Of a DNA stretch of 64,000 nt, positions 1-10,100 are shown in pieces. Every line of letters starts with the position of its first letter. The first letter of the stretch is position 1. A program made the position numbers and the translations under genes. This stretch comes from SB11 sp964584305 (lineage in GTDB: Bacteria; Bacteroidota; Bacteroidia; UBA8524): the NCBI GenBank assembly GCA_964584305.1, contig CAZOZL010000011.1:18092-82091 (forward strand), in the 5' to 3' direction. The notes beneath the pieces are model-generated. The model was given only the letters and a program-made list of their open reading frames with translations. It did no database searches and had not been told where the DNA came from.

Positions 1-1
1 G

Positions 2-343
2 TATGCAAAAGATGAGGTTTTAGATAACGAAGCACTAATTCGCGAGAAATACCAAGGCATACGCCCAGCACCAGGGTATCCTGCCTGCCCAGAACATACT
101 GAAAAAGGGGCTATTTGGAAACTAATGAACGTGGAGCAAGAAACAGGTATTAAACTAACAGAAAATTTTGCTATGTACCCTGCGGCGGCAGTATCGGGGC
201 TTTATTTTTCGCACACTGATAGTAAGTACTTTGGCTTGGGTAAAATACAAAAAGACCAAGTAGAAGATTACGCCCGCCGCAAAGGAATGACCTTTGAAGA
301 AGCTGAAAAATGGCTATCGCCAACTTTGGCGTATGGTGTGTAA
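2..343 (+). CDS. metH: Methionine synthase (B12-dependent), C-terminal fragment
   Basis: This is the last 113 codons of cobalamin-dependent methionine synthase; the rest lies upstream of the window. MetH transfers a methyl group from methyltetrahydrofolate to homocysteine through a cobalamin cofactor. The visible part is the AdoMet-dependent reactivation domain. The frame is open from the first bases and contains RPAPGYPACPEHTEK, the S-adenosylmethionine-binding signature of this domain. It continues with FAMYPAAAVSGLYFSHTDSKY and QVEDYARRKGM, which closely match the end of E. coli MetH, and it stops at the family's usual C-terminus. An internal ATG at 125 is not a real start. No terminator is visible after the stop. 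Confidence 0.95.
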   Translation, partial: YAKDEVLDNEALIREKYQGIRPAPGYPACPEHTEKGAIWKLMNVEQETGIKLTENFAMYPAAAVSGLYFSHTDSKYFGLGKIQKDQVEDYARRKGMTFEEAEKWLSPTLAYGV

Positions 344-400
344 CTAATGATATAATGATTCTATTTTATTATACTTTTACATTATTCAAAATTAAAAAAA

Positions 401-1177
401 ATGGTTGCAATTTGTAAATTTTTGAAACTAAACATTTTAACGAAGGTGTTACCAAGTTTAGTTGCACTTGCTTCTGTTGGGGTTGCATATTATAGTCTCA
501 AATCTAATAGTGTAGAGAATCAAATATCTCTTCAACTTCAATCTCAATTTAACAAAAATCTGATTGATGATTATTGGGAAATATATAAAGGAACCAAACA
601 AAAGGTAGCTGAATTAGTTTCCTACAGGAACTCTGATTCAATTGCAAAACAGCTTAACGATATTAATGGTAAATATACTACCTTAATTTACTCTACGAAT
701 GACACAAATATTATTAATTGTTATAGTGAAATTAGACATTGGATTAAAATCTACTACGTTCTAAATAGAGTGTATGAAATTAGTTGTGAACTAGGGGTGG
801 ATAAACGACCTATAGCTATAATTGAAGAGAATGGAAAACAACGAGATGTAAGAAAAATTACAGCAGATGAAAGACCTATTCTTATAAAAGAACTACACAA
901 ATTATCCTCGGTATATAGAAGTGATGCGTATTATCTAAGCCACATTTATGATAGTACATTAAAGAATATGTACGACGCTATTTCAGTAACTATAAATATT
1001 CATGAAAATAATATTGATATAAGTAGTGAAGAATTATTAAGAGTAATTTTCTTTTTTCTTAACAGTCAAGAATCAATAAGAAGACAATGCACAAGTTCTA
1101 TAGAAGATTTAACAACTGTATTTTCAGATGCCTCGCAAAAAATAATCAAAGGCACGTTTGAAAATAATACGAATTAA
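401..1177 (+). CDS. Hypothetical membrane-anchored protein
   Basis: I do not recognise this 258-residue protein. One hydrophobic segment lies near the N-terminus (about residues 14-32, LPSLVALASVGVAYYSL). A mostly polar, apparently helical domain of about 220 residues follows, rich in Asn, Ile, Lys and Glu, with scattered Trp and Cys. This is the shape of small single-pass proteins with a cytoplasmic helical domain, such as the DUF4760 group, but I see no diagnostic motif. The start is preceded by an A-run, as is common here. By eye the gene is more A+T-rich than metH before it or the DUF1697 gene after it, which hints at accessory origin. It stands alone between metH and a small membrane protein gene. 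Confidence 0.7.
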   Translation: MVAICKFLKLNILTKVLPSLVALASVGVAYYSLKSNSVENQISLQLQSQFNKNLIDDYWEIYKGTKQKVAELVSYRNSDSIAKQLNDINGKYTTLIYSTNDTNIINCYSEIRHWIKIYYVLNRVYEISCELGVDKRPIAIIEENGKQRDVRKITADERPILIKELHKLSSVYRSDAYYLSHIYDSTLKNMYDAISVTINIHENNIDISSEELLRVIFFFLNSQESIRRQCTSSIEDLTTVFSDASQKIIKGTFENNTN

Positions 1178-1286
1178 GATTAACGTCATTCAAAATTTTA
1201 TTTATATAATAAAGGCAGAATAGCAGGTTTTGGCTATAAATCCTGCACTTGTGTTATTGGTTTAAACAAAAAATGAGGAATAACGT

Positions 1287-1556
1287 ATGAGAGATGACAC
1301 ACTAATAATGATAGGCAGTACAATGCTGAACTTTATTCTTTTGTTCAGTGTATTTAAGTTAAGCAGAAAATATTTTGGCTACTCACTTATTATTTTAGTA
1401 GTCTATACTATTTACTTTTACTATGGATATATTTATAAATCGACTGGTGGAGCTGGTTTAGTATGGATGGTATATTTAATTTTTATTAATACCTTGCACA
1501 GTGTACTTTCTATAACCATTTTTCTATGGGGAAAGTTTAAAAAAGGTAACAAATAG
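1287..1556 (+). CDS. Small hypothetical membrane protein
   Basis: An 89-residue protein of unknown function. It is almost entirely hydrophobic, with about three membrane segments: roughly residues 6-22, 30-50 (rich in Tyr) and 58-80. A short basic tail (KFKKGNK) probably faces the cytoplasm. The start ATG follows an A-rich stretch (gaggaataacgt). There is no neighbour with an obvious functional link. The codon pattern is AT-rich, as in the preceding gene. It could be a real small membrane protein or part of a lineage-specific insertion between metH and the DUF1697 gene. Confidence 0.55.
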   Translation: MRDDTLIMIGSTMLNFILLFSVFKLSRKYFGYSLIILVVYTIYFYYGYIYKSTGGAGLVWMVYLIFINTLHSVLSITIFLWGKFKKGNK

Positions 1557-1583
1557 GTCGTTATATTTACGGTAATTATAATT

Positions 1584-2135
1584 ATGCAAACCTATATAGC
1601 AATACTTCGTGGAATAAACGTTAGTGGCAAAAACAAGATAGTAATGAAAGAACTTAAAGCGGCTTTAGATGCAGCAGGTTTTAAAAATGTGGCTACCTAT
1701 ATACAAAGCGGTAATATAGTATTTACCCACGCCCCTACTGATGAAAATACATTAGCAAAAAAAATAGTAGTGTTAATAAAAACTACATTTAATTTAGATG
1801 TGCCAGTATTGGTAAGAACGCTGGAATATATTGAGCAAGCAAATGCTGACAACCCATTTTTAAAGCAAAAGGATATTGATGCAGAAAAACTGCATATTAC
1901 TTTTTTGGCGTATATGCCCAACCAAGAAAATATAGATAAACTTAATACCCATAGCTATCTTCCTGATAAAGTTATTGTTTTAGGTACTGTTGTGTATATT
2001 CATTGCCCTGATGGGTATGGAAGAACAAAGTTTCACAATGGTTTTTTAGAGAATAAATTAAAAGTTGCTGCAACTACCCGTAACCTAAAAACAGTGAATA
2101 AGCTGATAGAAATAGGCAAAGAAGTTAGTGCTTAG
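1584..2135 (+). CDS. DUF1697 family protein
   Basis: A 183-residue soluble protein of the DUF1697 family, whose biochemical role is not established. The N-terminal MQTYIAILRGINVSGKNKIVM and the following KELKAALDAAGFKNVATYIQ and SGNIVF stretches are the family hallmarks (the usual consensus is ALLRGINVGG followed by YIQSGNVVF). A second conserved part, HITFLAY, lies in the middle. FHNGFLENKLKVAATTRN near residues 150-168 matches the C-terminal family motif in which N-N-x-E-K-x-L-x-x-x-A-T-T-R-N is typical. Length is normal. It starts 27 nt after the small membrane protein gene and may share its transcript. No terminator follows. Confidence 0.85.
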   Translation: MQTYIAILRGINVSGKNKIVMKELKAALDAAGFKNVATYIQSGNIVFTHAPTDENTLAKKIVVLIKTTFNLDVPVLVRTLEYIEQANADNPFLKQKDIDAEKLHITFLAYMPNQENIDKLNTHSYLPDKVIVLGTVVYIHCPDGYGRTKFHNGFLENKLKVAATTRNLKTVNKLIEIGKEVSA

Positions 2136-2354
2136 TTTAATGTAAGAAAGACATAAACTTTTGATTTAGCTCATTTTTCCTACCCACTGGCACGGATGGG
2201 GATTGTGATATAGGCTGTAAAGTTAATATTTTCATCATGCAACGGTCTTAAATTAAGTATCTTTTTTATATCTAATTCACATTATACCATCGCAACTGAT
2301 TAAAGTCATTTATTATTGCCCAGTAGTTTTATAAGTTTACCGCTTATTTGGCAA

Positions 2355-3068
2355 ATGAAAAACAAAACAATACAAGAGATTATAGAAGAAAATCCCTCAA
2401 GGGCGTTATTGTTAAATAATCATGGTATTGTGTATCAGCAATATTTGGATAAAACATTGAAAGATTTGTGTGCTGAGAAAAATATTGATTGTGAAAAATT
2501 AGCCCAACATCTCACTGCATTAGGCAGGCAAGAGTTTAATATAAATTTTAATTTAGTATCTATTCCTTTCCTTATAGAGTATTTGGTAAACACACACCAC
2601 GAGTATGCCAAAACCAAGCTACCAGCAATACGCCGCATGATTGCACAGCTTTCACGAACGGATGAAAGCTACCGAAAATTAGAAAAGTGTTACCGCAAAT
2701 TTAGTAACCAAATGCGTAAACACCTTCTATTAGAGGAGGAGTTGGTATTTCCTTTTATTTTACAAATGCAAAAACTATACGAACAGTTTAACAATGCAGA
2801 GGCTAAAAAAACATTCTCGAAATACTCGGTAGAGGTATTGTGTCAAAACCACGAACACGACGAGGATGAAATGAAAGAGCTAAAAGTAAAAACCCATAAT
2901 TTTAGGGTAGAAAAAACACAACCGCTTGATTATAGAATAATAATGCACGAACTATATCAACTGGACAGGGATATGAGCCAACACGCAGCTATTGAGGATA
3001 ATGTACTCTTTAAAAAAGCTGCACAAATGGAAACTATTTTAAAAAATAAACTCCAACAGGTTGTTTAG
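2355..3068 (+). CDS. ric: Ric/YtfE/ScdA-type iron-sulfur cluster repair di-iron protein
   Basis: Proteins of this family use a hemerythrin-like di-iron centre to help repair Fe-S clusters damaged by nitric oxide or oxidants. I chose ATG 2355 (237 aa) over an in-frame TTG at 2316 because the ScdA_N-like domain begins right there (MKNKTIQEIIEENPSRALLL). The four-helix part carries the expected iron ligands in order: His in NTHHEYAKTKL, His and Glu four apart in KHLLLEEELVFPF, His in NHEHDEDE, and His and Glu four apart in QHAAIEDNVLF. The N-terminal Cys-Cys-Gly-Gly motif that normally follows the hydrophobic helix is missing (here HGIVYQQYLDKTL), although the downstream Cys in DLCAEKNID is kept. 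It is monocistronic as far as can be seen. Confidence 0.85.
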   Translation: MKNKTIQEIIEENPSRALLLNNHGIVYQQYLDKTLKDLCAEKNIDCEKLAQHLTALGRQEFNINFNLVSIPFLIEYLVNTHHEYAKTKLPAIRRMIAQLSRTDESYRKLEKCYRKFSNQMRKHLLLEEELVFPFILQMQKLYEQFNNAEAKKTFSKYSVEVLCQNHEHDEDEMKELKVKTHNFRVEKTQPLDYRIIMHELYQLDRDMSQHAAIEDNVLFKKAAQMETILKNKLQQVV

Positions 3069-3240
3069 AGATACAATCCCAACCACCATTTTATTAAAAG
3101 AAAGATGTGCTTATCTAACATGAAGTTCATCATTAACATTAGGTTAAAAAACCAATTATCTTGCTAAAAGTATAGTTAATCGATTTTTTTAATGCACATG
3201 AGGTATGTTGTATGTACATTTACCAAAATTTCATCTACAT

Positions 3241-4158
3241 ATGCTGAAGATTAATAATGTTACCAAGCAATACGCTGAAAAGCTGGCATTGGATAATGTG
3301 AGTTTTGAAGTCCCAGAAAAAAGTATTTTTGGCTTGTTAGGACCAAATGGTGCGGGAAAAACATCACTTATCCGTATAATAACACGTATTACTGCTGCTG
3401 ATGAAGGCGAGGTGTATATAAATGGTGAGTTGCTAAACTCTAAGCACGTAGAAATAGTAGGCTACTTGCCAGAGGAGCGTGGGCTATATAAAAAAATGTC
3501 CATTATAGACCAAGCCATGTATTTTGCTCAATTAAAAGGACTAAGCAAAAAAGAAGCAAAAACAGTTACCGACCATTGGTTTGATAAATTTGATATAAAT
3601 AGCTGGCGTACTAAAAAAGTAGAGGACTTATCAAAAGGGATGCAGCAAAAAGTGCAGTTTATTTTAACGGTATTGCACAAACCTAAATTAATAATATTAG
3701 ACGAACCCTTTACAGGTTTCGACCCTATTAATGCCGAGCTTATTCGTAAAGAAATTATTGAGCTACGCAATGGTGGGGCTACGGTTGTACTATCTACACA
3801 CCGTATGGAATCAGTAGAGAAAATGTGCGACCATATTGCACTAATAAACAATGCTAAAAAAGTGCTGGATGGCAAAGTGAAAGAAATACAGCAAAGCTAT
3901 AAAGAAAACAAGTTTGAAGCTGTTACCGATAGTTTTGATGCCACCGCCATACAAGGTTTTGAAGTTATTGAAACAGAACCATTGGAAGAGGGTAAACAAA
4001 AAACAATTTTTGGTGTGGTGGGAGAAGAAAACAACCCCAACAATTTATTACAGCAACTACTACCCAAAACCAAAGTACACTCGTTTACCGAAGTAATACC
4101 GAGTATTAATGATATTTTTATTGGCATTGTAACACCAAAAGAGGAGGCAACAGTATGA
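3241..4158 (+). CDS. ABC transporter ATP-binding protein (NatA/YhaQ-like)
   Basis: The ATPase subunit of an ABC exporter of the NatA/YhaQ type. I place the start at ATG 3241 (MLKINNVTKQYAEK, 305 aa), because the ABC fold begins there; an upstream in-frame ATG at 3205 would add 12 atypical residues. Walker A is GPNGAGKT at about residues 34-41, the signature is LSKGMQQ at about 130, and Walker B is LIILDEPF at about 150, followed by the switch His in STHRMESVEKM. The last 80 residues form the C-terminal extension usual in YhaQ-like ATPases. The stop overlaps the next start by four bases (ATGA), so the two are translationally coupled. The substrate is unknown; relatives export sodium or peptides. 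Confidence 0.9.
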   Translation: MLKINNVTKQYAEKLALDNVSFEVPEKSIFGLLGPNGAGKTSLIRIITRITAADEGEVYINGELLNSKHVEIVGYLPEERGLYKKMSIIDQAMYFAQLKGLSKKEAKTVTDHWFDKFDINSWRTKKVEDLSKGMQQKVQFILTVLHKPKLIILDEPFTGFDPINAELIRKEIIELRNGGATVVLSTHRMESVEKMCDHIALINNAKKVLDGKVKEIQQSYKENKFEAVTDSFDATAIQGFEVIETEPLEEGKQKTIFGVVGEENNPNNLLQQLLPKTKVHSFTEVIPSINDIFIGIVTPKEEATV

Positions 4159-5495
4159 GACAAATTTGGTTAGTTACCCGACGTGAATTTTTGAGCAGGG
4201 TAAAGAAAAAATCGTTTATTATAATGACACTTTTAGGGCCTGTGTTAATTGCCCTTTTTTATGGTGCTATTTTTTGGGTATCCTATATCCAAAACAAACA
4301 AGAGAAAGATAAATTTATAGAAGTAATTGACCAAAGCGGTATAGTTGCTGGGGAGCTAAAAAACTCAAGCCATGTTTTATTTACAAACAGCGATGAGAAA
4401 TTAGATAGTGCTCGTAAAAACTTAGAATCATCCATATTTTATGGCATTCTTTATTTCCCCCCCTCTTTTACATTAGAGCGACCTGTGGGCGTACAACTGT
4501 ACACACGTGAGCAAAGTAATATTGCTTTGCAAGAGCGTATAAAGCGGCGAATAGAAAAAGAACTTAAAGCCCAACGAATGCGAAAGGCAGGACTTAGTCA
4601 AGACAAAATAGACAGTTTAAAGGTTGAGATAGACCTTAATGTATTAGTAAACAGTAGTAACAAAGCTGAGTCAAATAAATCAGAAACAATGATACTGACA
4701 GGGGTAGGTTTTGGTCTTACTTTTCTCATGTATATGTTTGTTTTTATTTATGGTGTACAGGTAATGCGGGGAGTGATGGAAGAAAAAACCAACCGTATTG
4801 TTGAGGTAATTATCTCAACGGTAAGACCTTTCCAACTTATGCTGGGCAAAATATTTGGGATTGCAATGGTAGGGCTTACCCAGTTTTTTATATGGATACT
4901 TTTAGGCGGCGGCTTAGTGTTTGTAGTATCCATAATTTTAGGTTCAACTATGGATGCAGGTGATATGCAAGGTTTACAATCATCACAAGCCAATAGTCAG
5001 GAAATTGCTGAAAATATTGCCGATATTCAAAGCGAAAGCGATTTTTCGTTAAGTATGCTGAGCAATGTTTTGTTAAAAAAATTACCCTTCTTTTTATTCT
5101 ACTTCATTTTTGGGTATTTAATGTATAGCGCATTATTTGCTGCCGTTGGTTCGGCGGTAGATAATGAAACAGATACACAGCAATTTATGATGCCCATTAC
5201 TTTGCCCCTAATATTCTCTTTTGTAGTTTCAATATCAGCCATCACAAACGACCCTCATAGCAGCTTAGTATATTGGATGTCTATTTTTCCGCTCACATCA
5301 CCCGTTACCATGATGGCACGATTACCCTTTATTGATGGACATGAGTGGGATTTGGTAATTTCAATGGTAATGTTGGTATTAGGCTTTTTAGGTGCCACTT
5401 GGTTAGCAGGTCGCATATACCGCATAGGCATACTAATGTATGGAAAGAAGCCGAGCTATAAAGAAATTTTTAAATGGATAAGATATAAAGGATAA
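4155..5495 (+). CDS. ABC-2 type permease (NatB/YhaP-like)
   Basis: The membrane subunit partnering the preceding ATPase. It is 446 residues long. It begins with the typical NatB start RQIWLVTRREFLSRVKKKSF, followed by a first membrane helix at about residues 22-42. An extracytoplasmic, charged region of about 140 residues comes next (ERIKRRIEKELKAQRMRKAG). Five further hydrophobic helices fill the C-terminal half. The cytoplasmic loop EEKTNRIVEVIISTVRPFQLM between them is the conserved ABC-2/NatB signature. The start codon is embedded in the end of the ATPase gene. It ends just before a promoter-sized gap ahead of the WD40 gene. Direction is presumably export; the sequence does not reveal the substrate. 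Confidence 0.9.
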   Translation: MRQIWLVTRREFLSRVKKKSFIIMTLLGPVLIALFYGAIFWVSYIQNKQEKDKFIEVIDQSGIVAGELKNSSHVLFTNSDEKLDSARKNLESSIFYGILYFPPSFTLERPVGVQLYTREQSNIALQERIKRRIEKELKAQRMRKAGLSQDKIDSLKVEIDLNVLVNSSNKAESNKSETMILTGVGFGLTFLMYMFVFIYGVQVMRGVMEEKTNRIVEVIISTVRPFQLMLGKIFGIAMVGLTQFFIWILLGGGLVFVVSIILGSTMDAGDMQGLQSSQANSQEIAENIADIQSESDFSLSMLSNVLLKKLPFFLFYFIFGYLMYSALFAAVGSAVDNETDTQQFMMPITLPLIFSFVVSISAITNDPHSSLVYWMSIFPLTSPVTMMARLPFIDGHEWDLVISMVMLVLGFLGATWLAGRIYRIGILMYGKKPSYKEIFKWIRYKG

Positions 5496-5560
5496 AAAGA
5501 AATTTGGAGTATCTTTTATACTAAATTGCATTATAGAAATATAAAAAGTACTTTTAAATT

Positions 5561-6811
5561 ATGAAGGCAATTATTAAGTACACTACCCTTACTTTAACAC
5601 TGCTAATTAGCAACTTGCTAATTACTGCGCAAAATGTGATTAAAAGCCCTTTGGCTAATTTTAAAGGTCATACGGGTATTGTTGAGGGGATAGCATACTC
5701 GCCTAATGGTAAATTTTTAGCCACCTGCGGTTGGGATAAAACCATTAAAATATGGAGTACAGATAGTAACAAGTTGTTGCATAGTTTTAAAGCGCACGAT
5801 GGTGCTGTGCGCTGCTTGGCTTATAGCCGTGATGGCAATATGTTAATAAGCGGAGCTAGGGATAACTCTATAAAAATTTGGGACTCTACCTTCACCCCAA
5901 AATATAATCTTTTTGGGCATCAAAACATTATTAATGCTGTTTTGATAGACCCTAGTTTGCGGTTTGCCTATTCTGGTGGTGATGATATGATGCTTAAAGT
6001 GTGGGATTTGAAAAAGAAAGGACAATCAAAAACACTAAAAAAAATGCCTCGAAAAATTAACGGTATTGCATTGAGTGTTCGCGGTAAAGATATATATGTA
6101 GCCACAGAAGGTCCTGATATTTACAATTTAACCGTTTCAGGAAAAGAAAAGAATGTATTTTCTGGTCATACTGATGAGGTAAATACACTGGCATACGCAT
6201 TTAACAATAGGTACTTAATATCGGGTTCATCTGATAAAACAGCCATTATCTGGAATGTAAAAAATGGTAAGGTAGTGCAAACCCTAACTGGGCATACATG
6301 GAAAGTTACCCAAGTAGCTTTTTCAAAAGATTCTCGTTTTGCCATTACAGGCTCGACTGATGGTACTATAAAAATTTGGGAAGTAGAAACAGGAAAACTT
6401 TTACACTCTTATGAAAATGGAGTAAATGCAATAACAGCATTGGCTTTTTCACCTGATATTACCCGCATAGCTTCTGCGGCAATGGTAAATAGCTATATAG
6501 ATGAGGATAAAAAAAATATTGTGTATTTATGGGATAGCAAACAAGAGTTAATAGCTGTAACCAAAGTACGTTTACAACGCCAGCGAATAGACTCTATTGC
6601 CAAAGCCAAAAAAGAATTTAGAAGAAAAAAAGACTCTACCATTAGGGCAAAAGATTCACTAAAACGTGCTGAAAACCAACAAAGAATTGAAGAAAAGAAA
6701 AAGGCTATTGAAGAGCGTAAAAACCAATTAGAATTGAAGAAAAAAGGAGTACCTAAAAAAGAAACACCCGAAAGTGGTACAGGAAAAGCCACTTTAAAAA
6801 AGAAGAAATAA
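5561..6811 (+). CDS. Exported WD40-repeat beta-propeller protein
   Basis: A 416-residue protein with an N-terminal signal peptide (TLTLTLLISNLLITAQN) and seven WD40 blades between about residues 34 and 320. Clear blade ends are DKTIKIW, DNSIKIW, MMLKVW, DKTAIIW, DGTIKIW and NIVYLW, preceded by GH pairs such as FKGHTG, FSGHTD and LTGHTW. The fourth blade is degenerate. Seven blades make one closed propeller, usually a protein-binding platform. The last 90 residues are a highly charged Lys/Glu/Arg helix (KKAIEERKNQLELKKK). That is unusual for an exported protein and may be a coiled coil lying in the periplasm. No sorting domain is present, so a periplasmic location is likely. Partner unknown. 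Confidence 0.85.
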   Translation: MKAIIKYTTLTLTLLISNLLITAQNVIKSPLANFKGHTGIVEGIAYSPNGKFLATCGWDKTIKIWSTDSNKLLHSFKAHDGAVRCLAYSRDGNMLISGARDNSIKIWDSTFTPKYNLFGHQNIINAVLIDPSLRFAYSGGDDMMLKVWDLKKKGQSKTLKKMPRKINGIALSVRGKDIYVATEGPDIYNLTVSGKEKNVFSGHTDEVNTLAYAFNNRYLISGSSDKTAIIWNVKNGKVVQTLTGHTWKVTQVAFSKDSRFAITGSTDGTIKIWEVETGKLLHSYENGVNAITALAFSPDITRIASAAMVNSYIDEDKKNIVYLWDSKQELIAVTKVRLQRQRIDSIAKAKKEFRRKKDSTIRAKDSLKRAENQQRIEEKKKAIEERKNQLELKKKGVPKKETPESGTGKATLKKKK

Positions 6812-7116
6812 AAGTTTTAGGATAAGCTATAAAAAATTAGTTGAGAAGAGTTATTCATAGTGGTTTGCTGATAGGTATAACTCAGCTTTTTCTACCCTTC
6901 CAAGCCCCCCCCTACTCGTTTACCACAAAGGTACTGTGGTTTTTTGATAGTAATTTGCCCATTACCCAAAAAAGTAAAACTTGATTATTAATTCCCAATG
7001 AAAATTGTGTGAAATGAAAAAAAAGAGAACTACTTTAGAATCTGTTGTTAAAGAGTGGCAATAAATGCAGGATAAAAAATAAAGCCCATAATACAACCTC
7101 AAAGCCGCATTACACC
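6812..7116. other. Intergenic region between convergent genes
   Basis: About 300 bases between the WD40 gene and the end of the 1894-residue surface protein gene. The only structure I can point to is a possible weak terminator for the WD40 gene: a 7-bp inverted repeat GAGTTAT/ATAACTC at 6848-6854 and 6877-6883, followed by CAGC and a T-run. There is also a run of C near 6905. No ORF, tRNA or convincing promoter was found. Confidence 0.5.
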
Positions 7117-10100
7117 CTACCTAAGCAAAGTAATACTACCTCTATCGGCATGGTTATATATAAAGCCTAATTCATCAAAAGTGGCTTGTATTTGCCATGT
7201 ATAAACGCCACCAGGTGCGGCGTTGCCATTAGCAAAGTTCCCATTCCACCCTTTTCCTATTTCTTTGGTAGAAAAGATAAGCCCACCCCATCTATCAAAT
7301 ACTTTAAAGTTAATTTTTATTATATCATCCAAATAAGGCAGAAAAACATCGTTTAACCCGTCTCCGTTAGGCGTAAAACCCGTTGGGAAATAATAGTTAC
7401 AATCGTAATTGCGGTAACTAATGTTTATTGCATCAGTAAGGGTATCGCATATATTATATAGGGTAATTTTATATAGCCCAGGCTGTCTTACCACATAGTT
7501 AGGGGTTTTTCTACCATCTTGCCATAAGTAGGTAGAGTTGGGAAAACTGACATCAAAAAATATAGGTTCGCGCTTGCATAAGGTAGTATCAGCTCCTAAA
7601 CCTAATATAGGTAAGGGGTGTACTACGGTATATTTTGTGGTATCGCTAAAGCAGCCATTTACCTGTACGGTATAGGTTACAGAATCATTACCTAAAATAC
7701 CCGTTGGCACATAGTTGTTACCCATCACATTACCTCCCACAAATGTTCCACCAGCTACTATTGGCACTAATGCTACCGTAGGATAATCAGTGCAAAAAAG
7801 TGCAGCCAAACCTGTAAAATCAGGGTTAGGGTGTCTATATACCTCTATTCCTCCCATAATTGAATCTTTACAATTGAAGTTAGAGGTGAGTAATAGTTTT
7901 AGCTGGTAAAAGCCAGTGTTATTATACTTGAAACTTGGTGCTAAAATAGTAGCCGTTTGTCCGTCAGAGAAACTCCAGTTTTGGGCGAGTGTGCCTTCTT
8001 TTATGGTTGATGTGTTGGTAAAATCAAATTGCTGGGTTTCAAAGCACTGGTTACTATCATTTACTACATAAGTAGGTGTGGGTTTGCTGTGTACTACCAC
8101 ATATTTGCCTCCTGTATCAATACATCCAAAATTGCTGGTAGCTTTTAGCACCACACGAAAGGTGGAATCATAAAAATACCTGATGGCAGTATCGTTACAA
8201 TTGCAATTATCTCCGTTGGCAAAATCCCACTCATACGTTAGTGTTCCATATTTAATAGAACTTTGGTTGGTAAAAACAAACAGGTTATTGTTTACACATT
8301 GTCCACTATCATTTATTATAAAATCTATTGTAGGTTTAGGTTGTACATAAACATTTTTAGTTATGGTATCTAAACACCCAAAATCTGATTGGGATACTAA
8401 TTTTACTGTATATATCCCATCGTTGGTATATATGTTTTGCCCATTAGGCAATACAGTATTATTTCCATCATCATAAAACCACTGATAGTTAAGTACGCCA
8501 CTATCAATAGTAGTGGTGTTGGTAAACATAAAATTATTTATTTCAACACATTGAGTATCATTATTAATAGTAAAATTTGCTGTGGGCTTGGGATATATCA
8601 ACACCAAACGGGTAATAGTATCGTAACAATTGTCTCCTGTTTTTGTAATTAAGGTAGGACGATATTCGCCGTTAACCATGTAGTTCACTGCTGTATCTTT
8701 TGTGGTAGTTTTTATCCCGTTATCAAAATCCCACGTGTAGCTAAGTGGTGTAGTATATTTAATTGTGCTTTGGTTGGTAAATACAAAAATACCAGGGTTA
8801 ACACACTGGCTACTATCATCAATAGCAAAGCCCGCAATAGGTTTGGGTATAACTGTAATTGGCTTTTGTAATGAGTCTATGCAGTTGAAGTTTGATATAG
8901 CTTTAAGCGTAGTTGTATAAACCCCATCAATAGAGTAGCCGTACTTACTATCAGAAGTTGTGAGGCTGTCTCCATTGCCATAAAACCATACATATTGCAT
9001 GGTGCCATATTTTATTAATGATTTATTAGTAAACGAGAATAAATCTGTATTTACACATTGTGCAGTATCATCAATAGCAAAACTTACTTGGGGTACTGGG
9101 TACACTACCACTTGTTTATCAATAGAATCAATACACCCTTGGTTTGAAGTTTCTTTTAGTTTTATGGTATAAGTAGTATCATCACTAAAAGTAAAAATTG
9201 GATTTTGAGTGCTTGTATTCCCTTCATTACCCAGTTTCCACTCATGGGTAAAAGTGCCTTGTTTTATTGTGCTTGTATTGGTAAAATTAAACACATTGGT
9301 ATTTAAACATTGACCGCTATTGTTTATATCAAAATTGGGTTGGGGTACGGAATAAACTATCATGGTACGGCTAATGGTGTCATAGCATCCCTCGCTTGAT
9401 TTTGGAATTAATGTAACCGTATAGTTGGTGTCTTTTTGGAAAACTATTGTAGTATTTGTTTTTATACTTTGCTTTCCATTATCAAAATCCCATAGGTAGG
9501 TAAGGCTTCCCTTTTTTAAAGTAGATGTGTTTGAAAAAACAAAGTTATTGGTATTTAAACACTGGCTACCATCATTTTGGGTAAAGCCTGCCTGCGGTTT
9601 TGGAAAAACTACCATTTGGCGAGAAATAGAATCAACACAATTAAAATTTGAAGTCGCTTTTAACCAAACCGTATAAGTTGTATCAATGGAGTACCCCGTA
9701 CTTGGATTAACATCTGTTGATGTTGTTGTGTTCTCAAAATCCCACTCATACGTTTGCGTGCCTTGTTTTATTGTTGATGTGTTGCTAAAAGTAAAGGTGT
9801 TAAAGTTAACACATTGCGAACTGTCGTTTACTGTAAACGAGGGTGCTGGCTTACTTTGCACATCTATATATTTGCCTGCTGTATCCGTACAGCCAAAATT
9901 TGTAGTTGCCCTTAACACTACTCTATATATACTATCGTATGTATAGTTTATAGTTGTATCGGTACAGTTGCACGAGTTTCCGTTGGCAAAATCCCATGTA
10001 TAGCTTAGTGTACCATATTTTACCAATGAACTATTGGTAAAAACAAAGGCGTTATTATTTACACATTGCCCGCTATCATTAACTGTAAATGCGAGAGAAG

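Noticed and set aside
2316..2354. TTG start adding 13 residues to the Ric-type protein
   Set aside because: The added residues are not part of the ScdA_N-like domain, which starts cleanly at ATG 2355.
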